A stretch of DNA of 53,373 bases from Terriglobia bacterium. Lineage in GTDB: Bacteria; Acidobacteriota; Terriglobia; Acidiferrales; UBA7541. Position 1 is the first letter of the stretch. Every line of letters starts with the position of its first letter. The stretch covers positions 1-53,373 of the forward strand of contig JAIQFB010000034.1 in the NCBI GenBank assembly GCA_020073485.1, read 5' to 3'. A program made the position numbers and the translations under genes. Of this stretch, positions 26,537-35,669 are shown piece by piece. The notes under the pieces were generated by a model that was not told the DNA's origin, ran no database searches, and saw only the letters and a list, made by a program, of their open reading frames with translations.

Positions 26537-28699
26537 TTGTCGAAATTCAACCTAGTCCTGCTCATCCACGCCCACCAGCCCGTTGGAAATTTCGACGATG
26601 TGATGGAACGAACCTACGAGCGTTCTTATTTGCCGTTTCTGGATTGCCTCGCGAGGCATCCGCGCGTCCGCATGGGGCTTCATTATTCTGGCTCGCTGCT
26701 GGAGTGGCTCGCCGGCAAGCATCCAGAATACCTGCTGCAGATCAGGACTCTTGCCGAGAGCGGCCAGGTGGAAGTCGTGGGCGGAGGATTTTACGAACCC
26801 ATTCTGACTACCATTCCTCTGCAGGATCAGATCGAGCAGATCCGCAGGCTGAGCGATTTCGTAGCGCATCACTGCGGCAAGCGGCCTACCGGCGCATGGT
26901 TGGCTGAGCGCGTATGGGAGCCTCAATTGCCCCTGGCATTGGCCGAAGCGGGCATGGATTACACGCTGGTCGACGACAGCCATTTCCTCACTGCCGGGCG
27001 CGAGATCCCCGAATTGTTCGGCTACTACGTGGCCGAGGATCGCGGCAGCACGGTGAAAATTATTCCGGGGTTGCAGGAACTTCGCTACCTGCTGCCGTTC
27101 GGCAGCATCGACGATTCCATCGCTTTTCTGCGCCGCTCCGCCTACGACCATCCGGGCGGCATGGCTTCGATGGGCGATGACATGGAAAAATTTGGCTCCT
27201 GGCCGCATACCTGGGAACACTGCTTCCGCGATCGCTGGCTCGACAATTTCTTTTTCGCGCTGGAGGCCAATTTCGACTGGCTGGAAACGGTTCCGCCGGG
27301 CGAAGCGCTGGCCTCTCATGAGCCTCTCGGCAGGGTGGACTTGCCCACGGCGTCCTACACGGAAATGATGGAGTGGGTTCTGCCGACTCCCGTGCGCCTG
27401 AAATTTCACGGGCTGCTGGAGGAATTCAAGGACCGTCCGGACCTGCGGCGATTTTTGCGCGGCGGATTCTGGCGCGGATTTTTCAGCAAGTACGCGGAAT
27501 CCAATCTGCTGCACAAGAAAATGCTGCGGGTTTCGTGGAAACTGCGCCACGGGGGCGGAAAAAGCCCCAGGAAGGGCGCACGGGGCGCGTCGCGCCACGC
27601 GGAAGCGGTCACACATCTGCTGCGTTCGCAAGCCAACGACGCGTACTGGCACGGAATTTTCGGCGGGCTGTACGCTCCGCATCTGAGAACGGAATTATGG
27701 CGGGAGCTGGTGCGCGCCGAGACTATTGCCGACGAATTGAGACTGGGCGCGAAAAAATATCAGGAAGTGGCCCGGCTCGATTTCGACGCCGATGGCCGCG
27801 AAGAAATCGAGATGGTGTCGCCCCAATTCGCGGCCCTGGTCAAGCCATCTGGCGGCGGAACACTCGAAGTGCTCGATTTCCGCCCCAGCGCCGTGACGCT
27901 GATCAATTCGTTGCAGCGGCGCCTGGAGGCCTACCATTCGAGATTGATGCAGGCCAACCAGCCGGCCGTCGGCGTGGTGTCGATTCACAACCAGACGATC
28001 TCCAAAGAGGCGGGCCTTGAAAAACGATTGAAATACGATCGCTGGCCGCGAAATGCGTTCCGGCTTTTGTTGTTTGCCAACGGCAAGACGCACGAGGACT
28101 ACGAGGCTCTGCGGCTGGAGGAAAACGCCGTCTTCGCCGGTGGAGATTACAAAACCGTGGAGGCGACGCCGCACGAGATCCAGTTGCTCGCGGAAGCGCC
28201 GCTGAAGTGCGTGGCCGCCGGGGCGGGACAGGAAAGCATTCTGCGTGTCGAGAAAACGCTGAAATTCGATGCCTTGGAAAAAGGATTTGATGTTACGTGC
28301 AGGCTCGATCTTACACGTACTTCAACGGCTGCGGGGTCCGCAACGCCAGTTTCCTTCATGGTAGGGCTCGAAGTTGTGTTGAACCTGCTGGCGCCAAACG
28401 TGCCGGACCGCTATATCGAATTTTCGGGCGAGCGCAAGCCGCTGGAATGGAGCGGCGTGGTGGAGGGTTCGCGCGCGCGCCTGACGGATGAATGGCAGAA
28501 CGTCGCGGTGGAGATGGAAGCTCGCGGCGCGAGCCAACTGTGGATTTCTCCCATTGAAACAGTGTCGGAATCGGAAGAAGGATTCGAGCGCGTCTACCAG
28601 GGCTCGCAGATTCTGGGCGTGTGGGCCGTGGATTTCAGTTCCACGGAAAAGTGGAGCGCCGAAACCGTTCTTCACGTGAGCAAAGCGCGAGAAAGCTGA
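26537..28699 (+). CDS. GH57 alpha-glucan enzyme (4-alpha-glucanotransferase-like)
   Basis: A 720-residue protein with the five GH57 motifs: HAHQPVGNF at 11-19, GGGFYEP near 82, AERVWEP with probable nucleophile Glu124, SMGDDMEKFGSWP with catalytic Asp at 214/215, and a late HGIFGG. The C-terminal half matches the DUF1925/DUF1926 modules found in Thermococcus-type 4-alpha-glucanotransferase, and the catalytic positions nearly coincide with that enzyme's E123 and D214. It should act on glycogen or maltodextrins in the cytoplasm. The start is TTG 26537, with GAGG 8 nt upstream; no signal peptide follows it. Confidence 0.9.
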   Translation: MSKFNLVLLIHAHQPVGNFDDVMERTYERSYLPFLDCLARHPRVRMGLHYSGSLLEWLAGKHPEYLLQIRTLAESGQVEVVGGGFYEPILTTIPLQDQIEQIRRLSDFVAHHCGKRPTGAWLAERVWEPQLPLALAEAGMDYTLVDDSHFLTAGREIPELFGYYVAEDRGSTVKIIPGLQELRYLLPFGSIDDSIAFLRRSAYDHPGGMASMGDDMEKFGSWPHTWEHCFRDRWLDNFFFALEANFDWLETVPPGEALASHEPLGRVDLPTASYTEMMEWVLPTPVRLKFHGLLEEFKDRPDLRRFLRGGFWRGFFSKYAESNLLHKKMLRVSWKLRHGGGKSPRKGARGASRHAEAVTHLLRSQANDAYWHGIFGGLYAPHLRTELWRELVRAETIADELRLGAKKYQEVARLDFDADGREEIEMVSPQFAALVKPSGGGTLEVLDFRPSAVTLINSLQRRLEAYHSRLMQANQPAVGVVSIHNQTISKEAGLEKRLKYDRWPRNAFRLLLFANGKTHEDYEALRLEENAVFAGGDYKTVEATPHEIQLLAEAPLKCVAAGAGQESILRVEKTLKFDALEKGFDVTCRLDLTRTSTAAGSATPVSFMVGLEVVLNLLAPNVPDRYIEFSGERKPLEWSGVVEGSRARLTDEWQNVAVEMEARGASQLWISPIETVSESEEGFERVYQGSQILGVWAVDFSSTEKWSAETVLHVSKARES

Positions 28700-28702
28700 A
28701 CT

Positions 28703-29671
28703 CTACCGCGCGATCAGTAAACTTTCCGCAAATCTCCATTCGGAATCGAGCCACTGGGCGGAGCGCCGGAAGCCGTTGCGCAGGGCCATCCCGGAAATTT
28801 CCTTGGCGCGGTATTTGTGCGAGCTCTCCGTCCAGATGGTTTCCCCTTCCACGAAAGACACGGCGCAACGGGCGCCGGGAATCGTGACGGTTTGCTTTCG
28901 CATCGATCGCAAGTGCATTTCCACGCGCCGGAAAATCGAGTTGTAACGCGCCTCGTGCCGGAAGGCCGCGAGATCGAAATCCGCGCCTAACTCTCGATTC
29001 ATCCTCGCCAGGATATTCAGGTTGAACGCGGCCGTCACACCCAGCGAATCGTCGTAAGCCCTCAATAATTCGGGAAGCGGCTTTTCCAGATCCGTGCCCA
29101 GCAGTAGCGCGTCGCCAGGAACCAGGACGCGGCGCACTTCAGTAAGAAATCGTTCGGCGGCGTCGCGATCGAAATTTCCGATGGTGCTGCCGAGAAAAAG
29201 CACCAGCAAATGATCCTCGATGCCGCGCCCGGATGCGGCCGCTCGCAGACCGTCCAGATAGGGCTGCTCGAAACCCACGATGCTTACATGCTCGATCTGG
29301 CCGAGGTCGCTTGCGCAGCGCGCCAGCGCGGTGGGAGAAATTTCGATGGGGCAATACGTGGTGGGCTGGCGGAGCGAGAGCGCTTCCAGCAGCCAGCGCG
29401 TTTTCCGCCCGCTGCCGCTGCCAAGTTCGGCCACGCGCACCGGCCCCGCAAGGCACGCGACGATGTCGGCGGCATGCTGCCGCATCAGGCGTTCGTCCGC
29501 ACGCGTCAATCCGTACTCGGGCAGCACGCTGATCACCTCGAACAGCGCCGACCCGATTTCATCGTACAGATATTTGGAGGGAAGTTCCTTCTGTCCGGCC
29601 CGAAGCAGCCCGGCGCGGACCTCGGCGGCGAGTTCGGATTCCGAATATTGCGCGATAGCGGTGGCGGCCAT
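28703..29671 (-). CDS. egtD: L-histidine N-alpha-methyltransferase
   Basis: A 322-residue EgtD: PSKYLYDEIGSALFE near the N-terminus, S-adenosylmethionine loop AELGSGSGRKT near 82, FLGSTIGNFD in the middle and a C-terminal substrate-binding part. It trimethylates histidine to hercynine, the first step to ergothioneine. ATG at 29671 has a GGGGAGG site. It lies 28 nt downstream of egtB on the same strand, so the two form an operon. EgtA, EgtC and EgtE are not in the window; many bacteria use cysteine directly or supply later steps elsewhere. Confidence 0.93.
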   Translation of the reverse strand: MAATAIAQYSESELAAEVRAGLLRAGQKELPSKYLYDEIGSALFEVISVLPEYGLTRADERLMRQHAADIVACLAGPVRVAELGSGSGRKTRWLLEALSLRQPTTYCPIEISPTALARCASDLGQIEHVSIVGFEQPYLDGLRAAASGRGIEDHLLVLFLGSTIGNFDRDAAERFLTEVRRVLVPGDALLLGTDLEKPLPELLRAYDDSLGVTAAFNLNILARMNRELGADFDLAAFRHEARYNSIFRRVEMHLRSMRKQTVTIPGARCAVSFVEGETIWTESSHKYRAKEISGMALRNGFRRSAQWLDSEWRFAESLLIAR

Positions 29672-29699
29672 GATGCCTCCCCAGTTTCTTCCTTGGACT

Positions 29700-31031
29700 T
29701 CAGCGTTTTACGCAGCGAAATTTCGAATACACGTATGGGTAGCGAGGCTGGAACCAGTTGCGAAACGACCGGCGCAACATGCAGGCCGCCGTACGCGGCG
29801 ACCCGCCCTTCATCACGAAATGCTTTCCGTCAAAAAAATCCGCGGAATAGCCGGGATAAAACGAAAAAGGTTCAAATCCCGGGAACGGGGAGAACGGCGT
29901 GCGAGTCCATTCCCATCCGTTGCCCGCCAGGTCGGCGACGCCGAAGTCGCCCGCGCCGGCGGGATACGATCCCGCTGGCGCGGGATCCCACCGATGAAAA
30001 TCAAAATTGCCCAGCCTTGCGGAAGGCTCTTCCGATCCCCAGGGATACGCGCGTTCGGTTCCGGCGCGCGTACCACAGGCGGCGCGATGCCATTCCGTTT
30101 CGCTCGGCAATTCCTTGCCGGCCCAGCGGGCGTACGCGCTCGCCTCTTCGTGGCTCACATACACGGGCCAATCGAGCGGCAAGGGAATTTCCTGAAACAT
30201 GGTTCGGTAGTCCCATTCGCTGCCGCGCGGAACCCAGAACGCGGGATGCCGGCGATTCAAGGAAGCAATCCACTCCCAGCCGGACTCGGTCCATAGCGCG
30301 CGATCGGTGTAGCCACCTTCCTGCATGAATCGCAGATAGTCCTGGTTTGTTACGCTACCTGTATCGATCGAAAATACGGGAACCTCCACGCGATGCTGCG
30401 GAAACTCATTGTCCCAACCAAATTCATCCCGGCTGCCGGACGGCAAGCCCAGCGTGGCCGTGCCCGTGGGGATCTCAGCCATGCGCGAAATTCGCTCTGG
30501 AGCATCCGGCGCAGCAGGCTGCGGCATTGTGAATTTGCGGTCCAGGGGCAACTGGTGCAGCATGTAGCACAGCGTTTCGGCATGCATCAGCCGGTGCTCG
30601 ATGGCAACTTCGAGCAAGCGGCCGTGCTCGAGACGCGCGAGATTCGGATCATCGGCCAAGGCGTCCTGAAGCCGCTGGTCCAGAGTCACGCGCAGCAGCG
30701 ACGTGTACCGGCGAATTTGATCCAGCGATGGCCAATCCTTCGGCTGATCGGTTGGCAGCCCGCCGTCCACCGGATCGATGCCGAACGAAAAGAGCTTATC
30801 GAGCCCCGGTTCAGACGAGGAGAGCCCCAGGGGATCTTTGAGCAGGTTCCAGTCAAACGCCTCCAAGTGGCCGAGGTAAAAAATAATCCGGTGGCGTTCC
30901 GGGATAGGGCGGTCGTAGAGTGCTGTGGGCCGGACGATATTGAAAAGTTCCTGGCTGCGGTCACGCGCCTCCCTTAAACGCGCGCTAAGCCGTTTGGAGG
31001 AGGACGAAGGGGCGGCAGAGGTTGGGTTCAT
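29700..31031 (-). CDS. egtB: Ergothioneine biosynthesis sulfoxide synthase
   Basis: A 443-residue EgtB. The N-terminal DinB-like helical domain carries the iron ligands: His55 in YLGHLEAFDW, and His146 and His150 in EHRLMHAET. The C-terminal FGE/SUMF1-type domain includes WIASLNRRHPAFWVP, PVYVSHEEASAYARWAG and NGWEWTRTPFSPF. It couples hercynine with cysteine or gamma-glutamylcysteine using oxygen. ATG 31031 is chosen; the longer frame from 31076 adds no homology. It is the first gene of the egtB-egtD pair and divergent from the osmoprotectant transporter. Confidence 0.92.
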   Translation of the reverse strand: MNPTSAAPSSSSKRLSARLREARDRSQELFNIVRPTALYDRPIPERHRIIFYLGHLEAFDWNLLKDPLGLSSSEPGLDKLFSFGIDPVDGGLPTDQPKDWPSLDQIRRYTSLLRVTLDQRLQDALADDPNLARLEHGRLLEVAIEHRLMHAETLCYMLHQLPLDRKFTMPQPAAPDAPERISRMAEIPTGTATLGLPSGSRDEFGWDNEFPQHRVEVPVFSIDTGSVTNQDYLRFMQEGGYTDRALWTESGWEWIASLNRRHPAFWVPRGSEWDYRTMFQEIPLPLDWPVYVSHEEASAYARWAGKELPSETEWHRAACGTRAGTERAYPWGSEEPSARLGNFDFHRWDPAPAGSYPAGAGDFGVADLAGNGWEWTRTPFSPFPGFEPFSFYPGYSADFFDGKHFVMKGGSPRTAACMLRRSFRNWFQPRYPYVYSKFRCVKR

Positions 31032-31201
31032 GGCGGTCCGAAGGATCGGATGCAGCGCGCCTTTCGTTGGCGACAAAAAATCAGCCGCCGGAGAGCAGCC
31101 GAATCCCGGCAGGGCCTAACTTTGACCCGCTTTGAGGGCATAAGTCAATCCAGAGTTCCCCTGGAGTGGATCCAGGGAGAAAATCAGGCGGGATAAATAG
31201 C

Positions 31202-31987
31202 GTGGTCGAGCTAAGTAGCGGATTACAAGACGGTTACGTATTGCAAATCCGCGGTCTGACCTATCGGTTGCCGACCGGGGCCACTCTCGTGTCCGGCCTG
31301 AACCTGAACGTCGGTAGAGGAGAGACGCTTGTGCTCCTGGGCCGCAGCGGGTCCGGCAAGACCACCACGTTGAAGCTCATAAACCGCCTGCTGGAACCCA
31401 CACAGGGCGAAATCCTGGTCTCCGGGCGCTCGACCGCCTCCTGGGACCCGATCCGGCTGCGTCGCGGGATCGGCTACGTCATTCAGGACTCTGGGCTATT
31501 TCCGCATTGGAACGTGGAGAGAAATGTCGCGCTAGTACCGAAACTCGAGCGCTGGCCCGCAAAACGGATCCGGGCGCGCGTGATAGAAATGCTGGAGCTG
31601 GTCGGCCTGCCTCCCGCTGAATTTGCGAAGCGCCGTCCGTCGGAGCTATCGGGCGGACAGAAGCAGCGCGTGGGAGTGGCGCGGGCGCTGGCCGCCGATC
31701 CTCCAATCCTGCTGATGGACGAGCCGTTTGGGGCGCTGGACCCGGTCACGCGCGCGGAGCTGCAACGGGAATTTCGCGCGCTGGCGACGCGTCTGGAAAA
31801 GACAATCGTGTTCGTGACGCACGACGTGCGCGAAGCGCTGCTGCTGGGAACGCGGATCGCTTTGCTCGATCAGGGCCGCCTGATCGGCACGTATTCGCCG
31901 CAGGAATTTCTGGACGCCAGCGAGCCGCATGTCCGGGCGTTCGCGGCATCGTTGCAATCGGTGGAAGGCCTCGACCAGATCCAGTAA
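31202..31987 (+). CDS. Osmoprotectant ABC importer, ATPase
   Basis: A 261-residue ATPase of the ProV/OpuCA type: Walker A GRSGSGKTTT, Q-loop GYVIQDSGLFPHW (the QDSGLFPH variant typical of this family), signature LSGGQKQRVGVARAL, Walker B ILLMDEPFGALDP and switch His in FVTHDVREAL. No CBS domains follow, so it is the short form. GTG 31202 is preferred with GGCGGGA nearby; GTG 31166 is possible. It is followed 26 nt later by the permease and then the binding protein, making a full importer for glycine betaine, choline or similar compounds. Confidence 0.9.
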   Translation: MVELSSGLQDGYVLQIRGLTYRLPTGATLVSGLNLNVGRGETLVLLGRSGSGKTTTLKLINRLLEPTQGEILVSGRSTASWDPIRLRRGIGYVIQDSGLFPHWNVERNVALVPKLERWPAKRIRARVIEMLELVGLPPAEFAKRRPSELSGGQKQRVGVARALAADPPILLMDEPFGALDPVTRAELQREFRALATRLEKTIVFVTHDVREALLLGTRIALLDQGRLIGTYSPQEFLDASEPHVRAFAASLQSVEGLDQIQ

Positions 31988-32013
31988 ACCCTGGAATGTA
32001 AGGAGGAGGCGCG

Positions 32014-32646
32014 ATGAACTGGTTTGAATTTTTATTGCGCAACCGCGGAGAAGTGCTGGCGCGATCGGTCGAGCACATCGGTCTGGTTGCCGCGTCGATG
32101 GGCATCGCGCTGCTGATCGGATTGCCGCTGGGCATTGCGCTGGTGCGCCGCGACCGGGCGCAGCGCTGGGTGCTGAGCGCCGCCAACATTGTGCAGACGA
32201 TTCCGAGTTTGGCGCTCTTTGGCTTCCTGATTCCGGTGCCATGGATTGGCGGAGTAGGAGCCAGCACGGCGATCGTCGCGCTGGCGCTGTACGCCCTGCT
32301 GCCCATTCTGCGTAACACGTGCACGGGCATCGCTGGGGTGGACCCCGCGGTGATTGAGGCGGCGCGCGGCATGGGCATGACGCAGCGGCAATTGCTCTGG
32401 CAGGTGCAACTTCCGCTCGCGGCGCCGGTGCTGCTCGCGGGGATTCGCGTCGCCACGGTGATTTCCATCGGCGTGGCGACGATTGCCGCGGCGATTGGCG
32501 CGGGCGGTTTGGGCGTATTCATTTTTCGCGGCGTCGCCATGGTCAATAATCAAGTGATCCTTGCAGGAGCCATTCCTGCCGCATTGCTTGCCGTGGTCGT
32601 CGATCTTTCGCTGGGGGCTTTTCAGCGGAGCCTGGCGCAGAAATGA
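32014..32646 (+). CDS. Osmoprotectant ABC importer, permease
   Basis: A 210-residue permease with about five membrane helices. It has the BPD-type ATPase-coupling loop EAARGMGMTQRQLLWQVQLP, as in OpuCB/OpuBB and ProW. The ATG follows a strong AAGGAGGAGG site. The stop overlaps the start of the binding-protein gene (ATGA at 32643), indicating coupled translation. Unlike some Opu systems with two permease genes, only one is present, so it probably works as a homodimer. Confidence 0.92.
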   Translation: MNWFEFLLRNRGEVLARSVEHIGLVAASMGIALLIGLPLGIALVRRDRAQRWVLSAANIVQTIPSLALFGFLIPVPWIGGVGASTAIVALALYALLPILRNTCTGIAGVDPAVIEAARGMGMTQRQLLWQVQLPLAAPVLLAGIRVATVISIGVATIAAAIGAGGLGVFIFRGVAMVNNQVILAGAIPAALLAVVVDLSLGAFQRSLAQK

Positions 32647-33551
32647 CCGGGCGCACGCGATCCGGCTGGTTGCCGGCGGCCGTATTTCTCGCCTGCCTCT
32701 CGGCAGCGCTGCTTGCCGCCGCGTGCGGCCGGCGCGGCAGCGACACGATCGTTGTCGGCTCGAAAAATTTTACCGAACAGATTGTGCTGGCTGAACTGTT
32801 CGCGCAGCAGGTCGAGGCGCACTCGGCGCTGCACGTGGAAAGGCGCGTGAATCTCGGCGGCACGATGATCTGCCAGCAGGCGCTGGTCGCCGGGAAAATT
32901 GATTTGTATCCGGAGTACACGGGAACGGCGCTAACCGCGGTGCTGAACGATCCTCCGCAAAACGATCCTTCCGCCGTCTACCAGCGCGTGCAGCAGGAGT
33001 ATCGCGCGCGGTTCGGCGTTGAGGTCCTGCCGCCGCTCGGCTTCAACAATACGTTTGCCCTGGTGGTTCGCGGCGACGACGCGGAAAAGCTTCACCTGCA
33101 CAACATTTCCGACATCGCTTCGGTCGCGCCGAAATGGCGTGCCGGATTCGGCTACGAGTTCATGGAACGGCCCGACGGGTACCGCGGCTGGGTGGCGGCC
33201 TACGGCCTGCGGTTTGCCAGCGAACCAAAAATTCTCGACCTGGGATTGCTGTACCGCGCTCTCGCCGACCGGCAAGTGGATATCGTGGCGGGGAATTCGA
33301 CCGACGGCGTGATCGCGGCGCTAGGCATGGTCGTACTGCAGGACGACCGTCATTATTTTCCGCCGTATGAAGCGGTGCCGCTGGTGCGCCGCGCCACGCT
33401 CGACCGGCACCCGGAAGTGCGCATGGCGCTCGACCCGCTTGCGGGAAAAATTTCGGAAGAGGAAATGCGCCGCATGAATTACGCCGTGGACGGCGAGCAC
33501 CGCGATCCGGCCGACGTGGTCCGCGAGTTCCGAACCGCCAAGCATTTCTGA
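32643..33551 (+). CDS. Osmoprotectant-binding lipoprotein
   Basis: A 302-residue substrate-binding protein. A signal peptide ends in a lipobox (LLAAAC, Cys about 28), so it should be a lipoprotein anchored in the periplasm. The core has VGSKNFTEQIVLAEL, DLYPEYTGTAL and AGNSTDGVIAALG, typical of the quaternary-amine (glycine betaine/carnitine/choline) binding family OpuC/OsmX. It delivers substrate to the permease encoded just upstream, with which it overlaps by 4 nt. A 67-bp repeat follows the gene and may end the message. Confidence 0.92.
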   Translation: MTGRTRSGWLPAAVFLACLSAALLAAACGRRGSDTIVVGSKNFTEQIVLAELFAQQVEAHSALHVERRVNLGGTMICQQALVAGKIDLYPEYTGTALTAVLNDPPQNDPSAVYQRVQQEYRARFGVEVLPPLGFNNTFALVVRGDDAEKLHLHNISDIASVAPKWRAGFGYEFMERPDGYRGWVAAYGLRFASEPKILDLGLLYRALADRQVDIVAGNSTDGVIAALGMVVLQDDRHYFPPYEAVPLVRRATLDRHPEVRMALDPLAGKISEEEMRRMNYAVDGEHRDPADVVREFRTAKHF

Positions 33552-33579
33552 TTTGATCCGGATGGCTAAAATAGAATAT

Positions 33580-33646
33580 TGTAGCGCCCGCCTTCAGGCG
33601 GGCACTTTGGGGGCAAGCACATGCCCGCCCGAAGTCGGGGGCAACA
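33580..33646. repeat. 67-bp palindromic doublet, family A (copy 2)
   Basis: The same 67-bp element as at 17234-17300, in opposite orientation. It has TGTAGCGC at the left end, the GCCCGCCTTCAGGCGGGC hairpin, the conserved spacer CTTTGG..CAAGCACATG and a degraded right hairpin (GAAGTCGGGGGC). It sits 28 nt after the binding-protein stop. Confidence 0.85.
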
Positions 33647-33770
33647 TCGAGCCGATTCCTCCGCGATCTCTGGTTATTTGCATTGTGACGCATTTCCACG
33701 CGGTGCCTGAAACGTGTCAGGCCCGCCTGATTGCAGCACGGCCTTTTCCGGCTGCCGATACAATAGGGAT

Positions 33771-35546
33771 GTGAGGAAAGCATTCGCAGGCCAGGCGGCT
33801 TCGGTCGCCACGGCCGTATTTGCCGCCATTTTGGCGGCGGCGCGGCCATGCGCCGCCATCACTCCCGCTCCGGGAGAGCGCATCGTTTCGTTCACGGCTG
33901 ACCTCACCGTCCGCAAAGACACTTCCGTCGACGTGCGTGAACAGTTCGTAGTGCACAGCGAAGAAACGTATTTCAAGTGGGGTCTGGTCCGGTATCTTCC
34001 CATTGGTTCGGACGCGCGCTGGGACGATCGTTTCGGCGGCGGCCGCAACGACGATACGGGAATACGAGTCACGATTCTGGAAGTCACCGAAGACGGCGCG
34101 CCGGTTTGGTACGAACAAGGAAGCGGCGGGTCCTATGCCCAGCTGCGCATCGGAAAATTTAACGTGCCGCTCGCCAGAGGCGATCACCAAATCGTGATTC
34201 GGTATACGGTTGATGGCGGCCTGCACCTGCTGGCCGATCGCGATGAATTGTACTGGAACGTCCTCGGTCATTACTGGACGCTACCCGTTGACGAGGTCAA
34301 TCTCCACGTGCGATTTCCTGAAACTACGCCGATCGATGTGGCAAAGGCCGAAGCGTATGCGGGCCGGCGCGGCGTGATCGATTCGAGCAATCCGCAAACC
34401 GAAATCACGCGTGAAGCATCCGCGGATGACATCAGCTACCGGGCCATCCAGATCGGACCGGCGCAGAGCCTGAGCGTGGACGTGAGTTTTCCAAAAGGAA
34501 TCGTAATGCCTCCGCGGATGGGTGTGTTCGCCCGCAATCGCTGGCTGCTCGCCAGCCCGATTGTGATTTTTCTTTATTATTTGATTGTGTGGGTACGCAT
34601 CGGCCCGGATCCCGCGCTGGGCAGCGTGCCGGTGCGGTACGAGCCTCCCGAGGGATTGTCGCCCGCGGCGGTGCGCTACATTCGCACCACGGGATGCGAC
34701 GGCAGGACGCTGGCCGCCGTCCTCGCGCAACTCGCCGTGCGCGAATGCCTCAACATTGATCTCGAAAATGGCGCGTACAAGCTGACGCAAGCGAAAGCGG
34801 AGCCGACCGGCGAAAAAGCGCTGGCCCCGGAAGAGTCCCGTGTACTGGAGCTGTTGTTTGAGGACGGGCCCACGACGATCGTTCGCCCGAGCAACTCCCG
34901 CAATTTGAATGTTTATGTGCTTGGCATTTCCGGCCAATTGGAAAAGCGTCTTGCCGGAAAATACGTCACCTCCCACCTCGGTTACGTGGCACTCGGATTT
35001 CTGATGTCTCTGGCATTCGCCATGGGCATGACGCTGACGGCCAAAGGAAGGGACACGACCGGGGTCATTTTCCTCACCTGGTGGTTCTTCTTTTGCGCGT
35101 CGATTGTGGGACTGCTAACGGTCACCAGCCTAATTCCCGCCACCGCACGCGCGATTCGCGGGCTGGGCGGGGCCGTCCAGGTGCTTCCCGCAGTGGCGGC
35201 GATGGCTGTGTTTGGCGCCGCATTCGTCTTCATACTCCGCATGCTCGCGAAAAACGTTTCCCCGACGTATTCCCTGGTACTGGCGGCCCTGGTGGGTGTG
35301 AATCTGGCGTGGGCGCCGTTTCTCAAGCGGCTGACCGCGCAGGGCAGGCAAGCCATGCGGGACATCGAAGGGTTTCGCCTGTTTCTCGAGAAAGCGGAAC
35401 GCGACCAGATGCAGCGGCTGAACGCGGCGGGCGCGCCGCTCGAAGCCGCATCCGCGCTCGTGCCTTTTGCCATCGCGCTCGAGGTTAAGGAAGCCTGGGG
35501 CGATCACCTGGCCGCGGAATGCTTTGCGGCTCCCACCACGCGCTGA
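33771..35546 (+). CDS. DUF2207 membrane protein
   Basis: A 591-residue protein with a signal-like N-terminus (AFAGQAASVATAVFAAILAAA), then a large extracytoplasmic beta-rich domain (residues 30-250) of DUF2207 type. A membrane helix (RWLLASPIVIFLYYLIVWV), a cytoplasmic winged-helix-like part and a cluster of C-terminal helices follow. GTG 33771 is chosen as the nearest start before the signal; the in-frame TTG/ATG upstream adds a repeat-derived stretch. DUF2207 proteins are widespread, and no reaction is known. Confidence 0.75.
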   Translation: MRKAFAGQAASVATAVFAAILAAARPCAAITPAPGERIVSFTADLTVRKDTSVDVREQFVVHSEETYFKWGLVRYLPIGSDARWDDRFGGGRNDDTGIRVTILEVTEDGAPVWYEQGSGGSYAQLRIGKFNVPLARGDHQIVIRYTVDGGLHLLADRDELYWNVLGHYWTLPVDEVNLHVRFPETTPIDVAKAEAYAGRRGVIDSSNPQTEITREASADDISYRAIQIGPAQSLSVDVSFPKGIVMPPRMGVFARNRWLLASPIVIFLYYLIVWVRIGPDPALGSVPVRYEPPEGLSPAAVRYIRTTGCDGRTLAAVLAQLAVRECLNIDLENGAYKLTQAKAEPTGEKALAPEESRVLELLFEDGPTTIVRPSNSRNLNVYVLGISGQLEKRLAGKYVTSHLGYVALGFLMSLAFAMGMTLTAKGRDTTGVIFLTWWFFFCASIVGLLTVTSLIPATARAIRGLGGAVQVLPAVAAMAVFGAAFVFILRMLAKNVSPTYSLVLAALVGVNLAWAPFLKRLTAQGRQAMRDIEGFRLFLEKAERDQMQRLNAAGAPLEAASALVPFAIALEVKEAWGDHLAAECFAAPTTR

Positions 35547-35669
35547 GCAGTTGCCCGCGGTGAATTGTGTCTGCTAGAGTGCGAGCGTGCCTGAAAATCA
35601 TTCGAGTAGACGCATCGAGCGAGCGCCCGGATCAATAAATCCTGAAGCCGCGTTATTCTTCCTTTTCCT

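Noticed and set aside
33553-33774. Small plus-strand frame across the second 67-bp repeat
   Set aside because: Made mostly of the repeat; no ribosome site.
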